Assembly: GCA_027924585.1 (NCBI GenBank) | Contig: BSBM01000600.1 | Span: forward strand, 15,683,001-15,747,000 | Source: Larix kaempferi | Lineage: Eukaryota > Streptophyta > Pinopsida > Pinales > Pinaceae | Reading direction: 5' to 3' | DNA: 64,000 nucleotides | In this document: positions 11,529 to 22,623 of the stretch, one piece after another | Numbering within the stretch: position 1 is the first letter of the stretch | Layout of the letters: every line of letters begins with the position of its first letter | The notes under the pieces: generated by a model | The model's database searches: none | Seen by the model: the letters and a program-made list of their open reading frames with translations, nothing else | Told to the model about the DNA's origin: nothing | Translations under genes and position numbers: made by a program

Positions 11529-12290
11529 ATGGCTACCAGTTTGAGAGTCGAGGATAGGTTGGGTGGTGCCTCGAACTTGAGTGCATGGAAGGCAAGGATT
11601 GTGTTGCTTCTGAAGGAAAGTGAGCCGTGGGATATTATGGAGAGTACAACCACAAAACTAGTTATAGTGCCATTAGATGTGACTGCAAAAGCAGTTTATG
11701 ACAAGAAGAGTATCAAAGCCTAGAGGATCCTCCTTGATGCAATCAAGGACCATGTGATCCCACACATCACGGCTAAGGATAACGTATTTGAGATTTGGGA
11801 TGCCTTAACCAATTTGTACTAGAGCTCCAACGTGAACAGGAAGATGGTACTCAGGGAAAAACTGAAGAGCATAAAGATGATGAAGACTGAGAGCATGGCC
11901 ACTTATCTTACCTGCATTACATAGTTAAGAGACGAGTTGGGGGCAGTGGGGGAGAAGGTTGATGATGGAGAGCTCGTGTGGCAAGCCCTGAATGACGTGA
12001 CCAAGCCATGGGCAGTGTTTGTAGAGTCCATTGTAGCTAGAGAGAATCTTCCCAAGTGGGATCGTTCCTGGGATGATTTCACACAGGAGGAGACCCGGAG
12101 AGGATACATCCAGGGTAGCTCTTCCACTGTCCTTGATGAGGAGGATGTGGCACTTGCTGCAAAGGGAAAGTAGAGATTCAAGAGAGGGGACCAAAAGAAG
12201 GACCCAAGTAAGGTCAAATGTTTCGCATGTAATGAGTGTTAGCACTCAAAATGTTCTCTTAGGTTGTAGGAAAGTCATCTCAAGGCAACC
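11529..12290 (+). pseudogene. Copia gag (element B), with several stops
   Basis: The frame starts MATSLRVEDRLGGASNLSAWK and continues through ILLDAIKDHVIPHI, REKLKSIKMM, RDELGAVGE and VESIVARENLPKWDRSWDDF, the same series seen in the gags of elements C and E. A CFACNECGHSKCS stretch near 12220 is a shortened CCHC knuckle. In-frame stops occur near 11721, 11820, 11922 and 12172. Gag coding ends at about 12290; instead of protease, the next sequence belongs to the antisense ORF region. Non-functional. Confidence 0.85.
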
Positions 12291-13060
12291 ACAAAACCAA
12301 GCTTTTAGGAAAGAAAGCTGGCTTCTTTCTCTCCAGAGAGGGATCTCTCAATGATTGTTTTAACAAGGCCAGATATGTGAATAACAAATGAAATTAGATT
12401 GTTGTTTGTTTTGTTGAAACAAAGCAAGTACACATTGGGCAATGGAGTCAAATAAATATATAATCCAATTACAGTGCTATTGCATGGAAATTTTAAACAA
12501 AGGCAGGGTAGCTACTCATTATTAGTCAAAATGCTATTTGTCTGGTGATAAAGAAGAAAACGAAGACAGTTCATTAATACAGAGCATCACAAGATGAATT
12601 CTGTAGTAACTTTAGTAGAAAGGCTTGTGGATGCTTGGAATTAAAGAAACAAAGCGTAAACATATGAATTCTGCCTCAATTTACACTTATCCAAACATGA
12701 AAGAGAACAATATGGCATAGATAACAAGGAAAACATTCACATGAGGAGAGAAAGTACAAACTGTAAATTAAATAACACAAGAATCTCTGCAAAATGCCAG
12801 CTTCGGCTCTGTATTTTTCTTAAAGATAAATATCAAATTACAAGGCTCAAGTCTCACGGGTTCCAACCCCTTTTTCATCATATTCATCAGTACTTATACA
12901 ATTGCTCCATGAGCTGAAATCAAAACTGACTGCTAAAAATAGGCATAACTGCCTTTACATGTGTCATTCAAAATTTATTAACTAACAACTGATCTGAGGA
13001 AATAATTAATGCCTAAATAACTAATTCTTCAGCAGTAACTCTCCACGATCTTCAACCTCT
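12291..13060. other. downstream flank of the antisense ORF; no gene seen
   Basis: AT-rich sequence between the gag remnant and the stop codon of the antisense ORF. It would be the 3' untranslated part of that ORF. No second LTR, inverted end or target duplication was found that would mark the edge of an inserted element. Confidence 0.4.
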
Positions 13061-16000
13061 TCATGCATGCAACTTTAACTTAGCTCTTCCATATTTCTCT
13101 ACCGTCTTCCACTGATCGGCAGATGGCAAATCTAAAATGGCTAGCTCCTTCAGCAACACACGTAGCTCCACATGATCCCTGTATGAAAAACTTTGCAACT
13201 GTGTACAGGCTTCCTTAAAAAAAAATAACAATTCAAATTCATCTGCCAGCTTATCCACAATTGTTTTGCCAGATAACGATTGGTGCATATCAACAAATTT
13301 CGCATGATCTAATCTGCATTCATTTAACTTGTCTTGATACTCTTTTTGTGTCAACATAGCACCTTTTTCTTCCCAAAAGAATGGAAGTCCTTTCTTAAAC
13401 AGAGGATCAAACATGTCTTTAAACAATTTCAGCTGATGTGCCATGATATCTATTTTTGCTTGAACTGTGTTCAAATATTGATGCCTGCTTACCACTTTCC
13501 TGGCCCAAACGACGATAGATATTCTGTCCTTTATGTTCGCTGTCTTCAATTCATCTTCTGTTAACCCATTTAAAAACTCTGTAGCATTCTCAGCACAATC
13601 CATAGGTTTCTTATTTAACTTTTCTTTCATTGTTGTTACACCCTGTTTAGCTAATTTAATCACATCTTCTTTATCTAGAACAAAATCAAGGTAGGGTCTC
13701 AATTTGTCTGCTTCTGCAATGATATCATCCCAAATTACCTGTTTTGCTTCCTGCAATGATGATTGACCTGTAACTTGCTTCATCAATTCATCATTTTTAA
13801 CCTGTAACTCTTGGTATTTAGCTTCCCAAGTCTTTCTCTCTTGTTCTTCTTTTGAAACTCTGCTTTCCAGGTTTGTATTATGTTTTTGCAAGTTTTCTAG
13901 CTCTAAGTCCTTCAGACTTACCCGTGCCATAGCTTGAACAATGGAGAAATCACCAGATTCAATGGAAGAATAGGTTATCATACTCTCCAACTCTTTACTT
14001 TTCTCTTGCAATTTCTTCTCCAAATCTTCAGACTTAGCTTTAAAAGCTTTCTCACTCTCTGCAACAAGAGACATATCTTTTTGCCATTGCTTTTCTTTTT
14101 CTTCAAATTTCAATAATTTGGCTTTACAGTCTGTTAATTCACTTTTTAGATCTTCTTTTTTCTTCTCAAGCTCTGTCAATTCAGATGCTTCTATCAATTG
14201 AGTGGAAGGAATCTTCAGTTTCTTCTTTAGTGTTTGAATAGTATTCTCCTTCTCATTCAGCAGATTTTGTATGTTGGCCCTTTTATCTGCTTGGCTCTCA
14301 GTAGCCACCAATTCTGTCTGCAACTTCTTGATCTGTGCCTTGTGAGCTTTATTCTCCACCTTCTCCTGCCTGAGCTGATTCTCAATTTTACTCTTTCTGG
14401 ACTGCAGCTTTGATAAATCCAATGTAGCCTTTAACAATTTAGCATAAATAATATCTCCAGTTTCTTTGTGCAAATCTATCATATCAGGGATGGGAATGTT
14501 CTCTAAGTCCATCTTCATCTCAACAACCTTATTCTTAGTTGCTATGGCCAAATTTAAAGTATAATGAGAGGGATTTGTAACAGTAACTAGAGATACATTA
14601 CTGCTAGAAAATTTTCTAACTTCCTCATATAATTTTAACTCTTTTGAAGCTTTGTCTTCATCATCCTTAAACTTGTCAAATAACTCTGATCTGCTTGACT
14701 CAATGGTTGCTTTATTGAGTGCATATTCTTTAATTTCGAAAGCAGTTCCTTTGGCCTTTACCTGTTTCTTCTTACCTTTATCATTTGTCAGCTGTACAAG
14801 CTGCTTTTCCTCTTCTACCTTTTGTTTCTTTGGACTTCTTGTTGTGTCTTCATCTTCTATATCCATAACCTTAGGAAAGTCTCTTTTATTGTTTTTCTCA
14901 GAACAACTAGCTAAGGGTGTGACTTTCTCAAGTGCTGGAATCAAGCCGTAGACATCAAACTGTGATGAAGTGACTTCTTTTACTGGAGCAGTGGAATCTT
15001 CCTGCACATTAACATCTTCTTGAGACTTATGTGGATATTCCAACCGGTTTGCAGTCTTTGATAAACAACCTGCAAGTTCAAAGTGTTCAAAGGCTTTTCT
15101 TTTGCTGTCTTGCCTTCTGTTAGAAATAATGTGATGGGGATCATAGTTTATGGTAGCTTTTGTTTGAAATCCCATTTCTCTTAACACACACTCAACTGCT
15201 GGGAGGGCAGTTTTGTTCTTGATGATAAAGGGGCCTAGAGCCCATGGAAATGTAATGTTAGAAGCTTTTTTATGATCTAGAAAATGTTCAATCTCTACTC
15301 TTAATTTTTGCTTGATTAGTTCTAGGGTAAACACTCTGGGGGTCAACAATGCTGGTAGTACATAAGGTGGATGAACAAATCCATATACTCTGATTACTGT
15401 GCCTTGTTCCAAGAGAAGCCAATCACCAATTTTCTTTTCAGGAGAGGGTTGCAAAATCTCTGACATCTCAGTCAGAACCCTGGGTAACTTTTTCTGGAAG
15501 AAAACACTGTAAACCTCCGACATAAGAACATTCATGAACTTGGTGTAGTCTGTGTTCATTTCCTTTGTGAGCATCATCTCTGGGAGCTGTAAATTTTCTT
15601 CATTAAATGATAAAAACATACTCAATAAATAGGACTGAAATCTAAAACTTCTGGTCTTGTGGAAGTCCCCTAGCTGAGAATGGATATTCTCATTCTCAGC
15701 TAGGAACTCATCAAATTTAAGGCAAGAACACTGGACTGACTTGTTAGACTCTTCAGACTCAAATGGATAGGTGCTTAGGACAAACAACAGACTCATCAAG
15801 GGTTCAGTAACATACATATCTGTGTCCAGCCCTAAGAATTGACTTATCATGGTTATGACACACTTAGTTTCTTCAGTAAAAAGACTGACCTCAACTGGGA
15901 AAAGCTTGTCCTGTAATGAGACACTAGGTTTTAGGCAAATCCTGAAGAAATTTTCTCTAACCTCAACTGCAGACTGTCTAAAGTACTGGATTAAGGACTC

Positions 16001-16335
16001 TTCCTTGTAATCTTTGGATTTTGACTGAAATCATCAGGGAGTGAAAGGGCTTTTCTAACAATGGCAGAATTGACTGGACACAAGATTTTCGAGTTGGATG
16101 CATCCATAATTACCTTCTCAGAGGAGGAATAATTAGTAGCACACCAGTTGACGAATTTAGGGCAGTTTAGGGTTTGGTCGACTGAGAAAAACTGGAAAAA
16201 TGACCTGTAGACATTATGCATATCTATACCCATGTCTTTAATGAGTTTTAATCTGTCTTTCACTGTTTCAATGGGTCCATTTAGCAGTACTGTATCAAAG
16301 ATTTCTGAATCTTTATCTTCTAATAATTCCTCTCG
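13061..16335 (-). CDS. large coiled-coil protein of a transposable element, antisense in Copia B
   Basis: A minus-strand frame of 929 codons with an ATG (15850-13061) is open well upstream: reading continues without a stop to about 16020, where one frameshift joins it to another frame running up to about 16335 (REELLEDKD..., then KDRLKLIKDM). The total is about 1,090 codons. Upstream ILCPVNSAIVRKALSLPDD resembles the conserved block of plant-transposon or plant-mobile-type domains. In the 929-codon part, residues 1-240 are a mixed helical domain with TVIRVYGFVHPPYVLP; SPKKQKV (339-345) is a nuclear-localisation-like basic motif; about 470-720 is a strong heptad coiled coil; 730-929 is a charged helical C-terminus. 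No RT, integrase or protease motif is present. The function is unknown. The openness of the frame contrasts with the decayed gag and LTRs around it. Confidence 0.6.
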
Positions 16336-16428
16336 AGGCTACTTTGATGGAGGTAGATCATGGATCATTAGATCAGAGTGCAACAGTGGCAGCTAGTTCA
16401 GAGTTAGCAATTGCAACAGCAGGGGATG
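16336..16428 (+). other. Copia B internal sequence between ORF and solo LTR
   Basis: Glutamine-rich-looking GCAACAG and CAGCTAGTTCAGAG words precede the solo LTR. Removing the solo LTR joins this stretch to GTGGATGATCCTGGC and the purine tract before the 3' LTR, so it is probably original element B sequence. Confidence 0.45.
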
Positions 16429-18815
16429 TGTAATGTCCCCATCCAAATAAATTAGATGAAAGGAAAATCCCACCAATCTACTAGTTCCCTAGGTTGGGGG
16501 TGGAAACATTTAGATTTGTTATAAGGGAGCTATAAGACCCCAAATGAACATAGATTGACAAATATATATTAAAGGGGATAAATAAATATTAATAATAAGA
16601 AAATGAAGTGGCACTTGGTCATGAGGGTGCATAGGTGGTGTGGGACCCACAAAAGGCAAGATTCTCCATGCCACTTGGCATCCTATCCTCACCCATTCGA
16701 ATCCAAGGTGGAGTCTAACGTTCTTGGGGGAGTTGGAGAGTCATTATACTTGGCATGACTCAATGAGGGTCGAATTTGAGTGGAAGAATAACTCCCATGG
16801 AAGAGGAAGAGGCATCTTAGAGGTGTTGTGACACTTGGGCTAGATTCCCTAGCTTCTATGACAACCATGATGAATATTCTATGACACTTATGACAAGGAT
16901 CGGACTTGATTGCTGACATCTGACCTATATGACATGTCAAGGCTAAAAATAGCCTCCAAGAGGGTGCACAAGGGAGTTATGGCAGCCAAGATTCCCCCCA
17001 TTCGAATGGATGGAAGAGGAAGACTAGGAATTGTTGGACAAGTGGCACTCATGGGAATCTCTCCCTAATTCGAGTTGAGATTAAGCTCTTGGAGGGAATT
17101 CGAGCCATGGAGGTCTTGGGAGGCTAATAAAAGACAAGAAGAAAGGAGACCAACTTTTGATCATTTCTCATTTGGCAAAATTGGAGAGCATAGCTTGTCC
17201 ATGCAAGGTGGATGTTTATCCTTCTTGCCTTAGTACCAATTTCGAGGGTGCAAGATTCCCATCCTAATTGGCAATTGGAGAGGCCATTCAGACCTTTCAT
17301 TGGAGTTGTATGAAGACATTTGTTTACAGGTTGAAGCTTAGGGCTGCTCGTGACCATTTCTCCTTCAACTTGTTCCCACATCTCTCTCACTTTTCTTTAT
17401 ATATTCTTGCTCTTGGAGGAAGGGCGCACATGGTGAGATGCTGATCTCTTTGGGGAAGTCCAAGGGGCCCCATTTATTTGTAATATGATGTCTACACTCT
17501 GTATTTGACAATGTTCCCCCAAGGTTCCGAGACGGCGGGACGCGGGTGCGGGGAGACGCACATTCGGGACGTGTGGAGACCACCCCCAAATTTTAGAGAA
17601 ATTCGGGGGGACGGCGGGACGCGAGAGTTATAAATTTTTTTAAAAATATTAAAAATATGCAAAATATAAATCCCAACAATAACAAACCATCCCATGCAAA
17701 TTAGTGAATTACTAAACACTACATTTATCATTGTGCAATCATGCAATGTAAATGCAAAGTTCAAACAAATTACACGATTCATCATAATTATATTAATATA
17801 TGAATCTATGATTAACATGAACATCATATTTCATGTTTGTCACTTTTGAGTCTTTGTCATTTGATATTTCAGTTTTGAGTCTCGCTGGAGTTTCAGAGTT
17901 TCGGGGGGGACGCCCACAAGTCTCGGAGTTTCGGGGGGGACGCCCACAAGTCTCGCCGCCCACCGAAACGTTTCGCTGTGCGTTTTGCCAAGTTTCGCCC
18001 AAAGCGGGACGTCCTGAAACGTTTCGCATGGAGTTTCGGAGTCCCCGGGACGCAAGAAACGCCGAAACGCGTCCCCGACCCTTCGGGACGCGTCCCCGTG
18101 GAACACTGGTATTTGATGCTCATATGAACCTCAGGTCGAATATCCAAGTGAAACTATGTGTAAATGTGTAAATGCCAAACTATGTATGAATGGTGCCATT
18201 TTCCCACATATCTTGTTGTAAGAGTTGAAGTTGTTTGGTATCGAATTGTTTCAGTCAATCTTTGTGGTTTTAAGTGCTGTTTGGAGAGCCATTAATGTAC
18301 TGAAGAAGTCTCATATACCTTATGCAGGTCCTTGGGATATTTACCTCAAATTTCATAGCAAGTTATAGCGTTTTTCTCACATTTCCCCCTATGTAATGAC
18401 ATGTTTACAAATCTTTGTTTTATGGAAGTTGCAGCAGCCTTTAGGAACTGATTAATGATGCATTTGGGTGCTCATTGAAGTCATCTAACTAATCCATGTC
18501 TCTGTTCTGAAAGTTGGGAGGGTCGTACTGCATTTGGGAAGCCATTAGTGACCCCTACCCTTGGGGCTTTGAACATCGAAACTACTAGTAAATTTCCCAT
18601 TTTTCTCTTGAATTCAAATGAAGGTTGCAAAAGTCTTTTGATAGTGTCTAAGCTCCCATTAGATTCATTTTTATGTCCTAATACCCTTCAAACACTCTCA
18701 GACCGAATTCAAAAGCCTTAGGAGTCATTTGGAAGCACTTGAGTCATCACTAGTCCAAGGTTCGAATTTGACCAAAAATTGCAATTTTTCCAAATTATTA
18801 AAAAGAGACACTATA
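16429..18815 (+). mobile_element. solo LTR of a TGTAATGTCC family
   Basis: It starts TGTAATGTC and ends GACACTATA, whose complement TATAGTGTC matches the start at 7 of 9 positions. GGATG flanks it on both sides (16424-16428 and 18816-18820), a perfect 5-bp duplication. Without the nested 600-bp element it is about 1.8 kb. No coding region is present. The ends resemble Gypsy-type LTRs, which is inference. The strand is taken from the TGTAATGTCCCC start and is not proven. Confidence 0.65.
17509..18108. mobile_element. hAT-like non-autonomous element, GGGACGC subterminal repeats
   Basis: It starts CAATGTTCCCCC and ends GTGGAACACTG; the complement of the end, CAGTGTTCCAC, forms an imperfect terminal inverted repeat. 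GTATTTGA lies on both sides (17501-17508 and 18109-18116), a perfect 8-bp target duplication typical of hAT. Both ends are packed with GGGACGC or GCGTCCC and GTTTCG words. The middle is AT-rich. A 32-bp unit (GAGTTTCGGGGGGGACGCCC and on) occurs twice near 17890-17955. It lacks any transposase. Confidence 0.85.
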
Positions 18816-18866
18816 GGATGTGGATGATCCTGGCATTTATAGGACTTCCCTCGATAAGAGGGAGTG

Positions 18867-20072
18867 TTAGAGATAGAGTTGTATCTCGGGATGTCCTTCA
18901 TGTTCAGATGCTTAGCATGGAGGTGCATTTTTAGTATAGGCATCGGGATGGGGTAGAGGGTGAGATGCGCGGTGGATTCTTGTAGACCTTTCAGGGTGAT
19001 TTGCCTTACGCATGCAGTATTTTACATTAAACCTTTTGAATTAAAAAGCATGCAAAAGCGTGATTTTCGCATGCACTCATATTAGGGTTTTGAAAACCCC
19101 AATCAGTGAGTGAGTGGATATAAGGAGGCTAGGGGTCACCAGATAGGGTTACTCGATATTTTCTTCAGAGAGTGACGAGATTCAGAGTGAGGGCGCACTT
19201 GTGCATGCAGAGGGTGCATTTTTGATAGGAGGGGTGCATCTGCAGAGGGAGAGAGTGAGTGTATCCGAGAGGGATCTATGCCTGCTTGATCCGAGGCACT
19301 GAGTAACCATTTTAGTGTGTAGTGAGACTATTTGTGTAGAGGGAGCTCAGAGACTGAGCGTGGGCGACTTCACAGGAGGAGGGGCGCACTTCCCATGCAG
19401 AGTGGGTGCACTTGTCTGTGGGGACATTCTTCTTGAGGCCAGGAGGGCTGAAAGAAGCAGAGAGGTTCTTCTTCAGTGATTGAGGAGGACTAGATTAGAT
19501 ATCGTTAGAGATTGACAGAGATCCAGAGAGGGGTAACTTCAGAGCAGAGGAGTGGCGCACTTCCCATGCAGAGGGGGTGCACTTCAGACTGAGAGGTTGC
19601 AACATTTCTTCCTTGGTTGAGTAGATCAGAGCAGAGACAGTTAGAGATATTCTTCTAGAGATTGGTTGAAGCTGAGATCAAAGATCAGTTAGTACAGAGT
19701 AGTTGGTTCATATCCCTAGAGCAACAGTTGCATCTGCGTGCAGATTTAGGTCTTGTCCCTTCAGGTTTCTTTACCCATATATATTTATGATTCTACTTCT
19801 CTTATTATATTCTCTGGCTCAAGTTTGAAGAAAGCCCTCAGTAGCTGGTTTTCTGCATTGGGGTTTCCAGGATATATTGTTGTCCATCGTGTGATTGCTT
19901 CAGTTGTTGTTGATAAGTATATTCCATGTGCCTTGTTCTTTAAGTATATTGCTTTCATTATTTCTTCTCTGGCTTTGAGAAGTGGGTTTGTGATGCATGA
20001 GGCTTGCGGTGAACTGAGGCCGAGTTGGGATTGAGATTTCCAGAATGAGTAGTGACCTCTGGAAAATTATCA
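18867..20072 (+). repeat. 3' LTR of Copia B
   Basis: It starts TGTTAGAGATAGAG after the purine tract GATAAGAGGGAG and ends GGAAAATTATCA. It keeps the intact TG at its start, which the 5' copy has lost. It contains extra CATGCAGAGGG(G)TGCA words relative to the 5' LTR. Confidence 0.85.
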
Positions 20073-21398
20073 AAATAATTGCCTTAGATTGGCTGCTTGA
20101 TACCATGACATGATGTGCAAATTAAATACATGTCATAAACCAATTTGAAGTGTTCAATATGTAGCTGCGCCAAATTATTAATCTCTAACCTTAGTTTTTT
20201 TTAATAATAAACTTAGGAAAAATTCCATATTAAAGCCTATTAATCAAAATTAGCTGAAAATAACACATGGAGGGGTCCAGTTAACCTCCAATGGCTGTAG
20301 CATGATGAAATATGGATCATGAAGCTCTCATATTGTTGGATAGTCCTTTTGACCAAGTCAAAAAGTCAACTTTGGTCAAACCTCTCTAATGAAGTCCAAT
20401 GGTGCAAGGACTTATCCAAAGCCTAGTAGAGGATGGAAAATCACTTATAATCAAGGTTACATGAACCGTGAGTACGATCGGAATACCTACCCCTCCAACA
20501 ACCAACCATTTTCAAGGACGGGGAACTTGTTTCAAGTCTCGGGAGCAGACTTCTAACAACTATTCTGACCTTAGCTTGCACCCAATCCACAGGGATTTAC
20601 AAGTAGAATGGGATATGGGGTCAGATGGCAGTAATCCTATGTTCAAGCCTTCAAGGCCAAACATTAGGGGTAATTGACTAGAGAGACCAATTCTCCTAGG
20701 CAATTAGAGCCAATCCGCAGGGATTTACAAGTAGAATGGCATAAGGCTTTCAGAGAACTCTGTCACACACATCAGAGTCGAGACACCGGGGATAACATGG
20801 AGGCCATCTTAATAAAGAGGTCACAGAGGGGAAGGTCCATGAGTCACTCAGTCAAATCCAGATTAATGGGACTGTCCAACAAGCAAGGGTGACAATGGAT
20901 GGAATATAGAAAAGGCCAAAAGATGGAACAAGGAGTAAGGGTGTGATCCATGCAATAGCCAAGAGGCCCTATCAGATAATGGTATGTGCATAAATTATAA
21001 ACTACTTTTAGCACCCCATACATTTGGTGGTATAACAAGATCATTCAAGATGAGGGATTTTCAAAAGAAAAATGGCATTAACAAAAACAAGATGGAGTAA
21101 AATAATATTGAGTGAGCTTTTGATGTTGTAAAATTAAAGAGTGCAATATATGATCTTGAAGGAAAATAAGAATTTAATTGAGATATTATAGAATCTCTAG
21201 ATATTTTATTTGAAGATAAAGGAAATTTGGAAGTTAGTAATTTTTTTAAATTGTTGATTATGTAAAATAGGTCCCAGGACTGTTTTAGCTTTGCCACATT
21301 CAAAAGTTGATACCCTCTGATTCTCAATTCAAATTGTAAGCATGATTGTTTCCTAATGGCTAGGTGGAGTTATCTTATCCAGCCAAGAAAGTTAGAAG
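20073..21398. other. unassigned stretch
   Basis: No retroelement domain is seen. The sentence AATCC(A/G)CAGGGATTTACAAG followed by TAGAATGG occurs twice, near 20588 and 20709. A run of broken frames (LQVEWDMGSDGSNP, LQVEWHKAFRELCHTH) accompanies it, but nothing is recognisable. The last five bases, AGAAG, are the target duplication of Copia C. Confidence 0.4.
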
Positions 21399-21681
21399 TG
21401 TTGAAAAGATAACTTTGAAGGTCCTCCCATATTTTTGGTGTGGTTGTGATGAGGAGGACTAGAAAAGTTTTGTCCTTTATGTATTTATGTAACAAAGTGA
21501 CGTTTATGTAATTAAAGTCAATGTGATTTTATACTTTAGAAAAGTGGGTCACACTTAAGTGGTGTATTTAATAATTAAATGTTTTAATTATTAAAAGTGA
21601 GTTAAATGTGAACCATTGATTTTGTAATTAATTCTCAACCCTAGATTAGGTAGTTGAAGAAGTTAGTTGCCAAAGACAAAG

Positions 21682-21690
21682 TATAAAAAC
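21682..21690 (+). promoter_or_regulatory. TATA box of Copia C LTR
   Basis: TATAAAAAC is preserved in all three LTRs (also near 28912 and 29992), always after GACAAAG and before AAAGTGAGAGGGACA. Confidence 0.65.
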
Positions 21691-21987
21691 AAAGTGAGAG
21701 GGACATTTGATACACTCACCATCAGAGAGGAAGAGAGGAAGATTGAAGATCAAAGAGAGTTCCCTAGCAGAGAAAGGGCACAATTTCCAAGAGAAAGGAG
21801 CAGCACAATTCCGTAGGCAACCTGTAGCAGTCTGTACAGTGCATTTATGACAGTCACACGTGTGGGCTCGAATTCCAAGAAATGATTGCATTTATTGCAG
21901 ACTGTACAACATTAATTACAGGCACGTGTGGGCACTGAAATCGAGGCAGAAAAGTGTGCAGGCCGTACAGTACCGTACAACACGTGG

Positions 21988-22223
21988 GCAGCCATACAAC
22001 AGACCGTACAGTACTTTTATGGCACATATTTCGAGGTAGATTTTGCTGCTGTTTTGTTTTGTGAAATTTTGTCAATGAGGGTTTAAAAGAAAGAAAAATT
22101 CATGAGCAGTCGTACAACAGACCGTACAATACTTTTATGGCACAGATTTCGAGGTAGATTTTGCTGCTGTTTTGTTTTGTGAAATTTTGTCAATGAGGGT
22201 TTAAAAGAAAGAAAAATTCATTG
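21988..22223. repeat. 118-bp tandem duplication in Copia C LTR 1
   Basis: Both units run from GCAG(C/T)C(A/G)TACAACAGACC through TTTCGAGGTAGATTTTGCTG to AAAGAAAAATTCAT. They differ by only a few bases. The other two LTRs of the array contain the unit once, so the duplication arose in this LTR. Confidence 0.9.
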
Positions 22224-22488
22224 TAAGAATTTTCTGAGTTTTGTTCTTCTTAAAGAAAAAATTTCTTCATAGGGTTTTCCCTATGCAGTGGGGTTTTGCT
22301 CGGTCTTTGACCAAAAATCATTGTGTTCATGTGCTTGAAGATTGTTTCAGTGTTTGGCAGAATTTTTTTGAAGTCATTTTTAGAAGTGTGGTTTTACTTT
22401 CAAAAATCAAGTTAAAACCCTAGATTCTGAAAGTGTTTGATAGAATGTGTAAATGAGCCATTTCAGTTTTTAAGTCAAATTTTCCTCA

Positions 22489-22500
22489 TGGTATCAGAGC
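22489..22500 (+). other. primer-binding site of Copia C
   Basis: TGGTATCAGAGC directly follows LTR 1, complementary to initiator tRNA-Met. Confidence 0.85.
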
Positions 22501-22623
22501 TGATGGTATTAGATCTTAGTTTAATAGAGCCATATTGAAAAATAAATTTAGCACGTGTTCTTTGAAGTTTCAGAAGAGTGTTTAAATTGTCTTTCAGTTA
22601 TTTTTGGTTGCAAGTTATTTTTC

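Larger units (their letters stand above)
10092..20072 (+). mobile_element. Copia element B with antisense ORF and nested insertions
   Basis: The two LTRs (10092-11227 and 18867-20072) enclose a primer site, a decayed gag and then no pol at all. The flanks are AAATC and AAATA, a 5-bp target duplication with one change. Inside lie a long minus-strand ORF (13061-16335), a solo LTR of another family (16429-18815) and, within that, a 600-bp hAT-like element. A short purine-rich tract (TAAGAGGGAG) precedes the 3' LTR. Confidence 0.8.
21399..22488 (+). repeat. Copia C LTR 1 (5' LTR)
   Basis: It starts TGTTGAAAAGATAAC and ends TTTTCCTCA before the primer site. A TATA box (TATAAAAAC) lies at 21682. 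The transcribed part contains seven (C/T)(C/T)GTACA(A/G) words. A 118-bp segment is duplicated in tandem (21988-22105 and 22106-22223) in this LTR only; LTRs 2 and 3 have one copy. Confidence 0.9.

Noticed and set aside
12860-12880. GGGTTCCAACCCC resembling a tRNA T-arm
   Set aside because: No anticodon arm, D-arm or acceptor stem around it.
17833-18171. Overlapping ORFs on both strands in GC-rich sequence
   Set aside because: They are by-products of the GGGACGC subterminal repeats of the 600-bp hAT-like element; no domain.
20093-20130. Possible minus-strand primer site (GATACCATGACATG) and LTR start
   Set aside because: GATACCA followed by TGACATGATG is suggestive, but no matching LTR end, TATA box or internal coding region could be placed.
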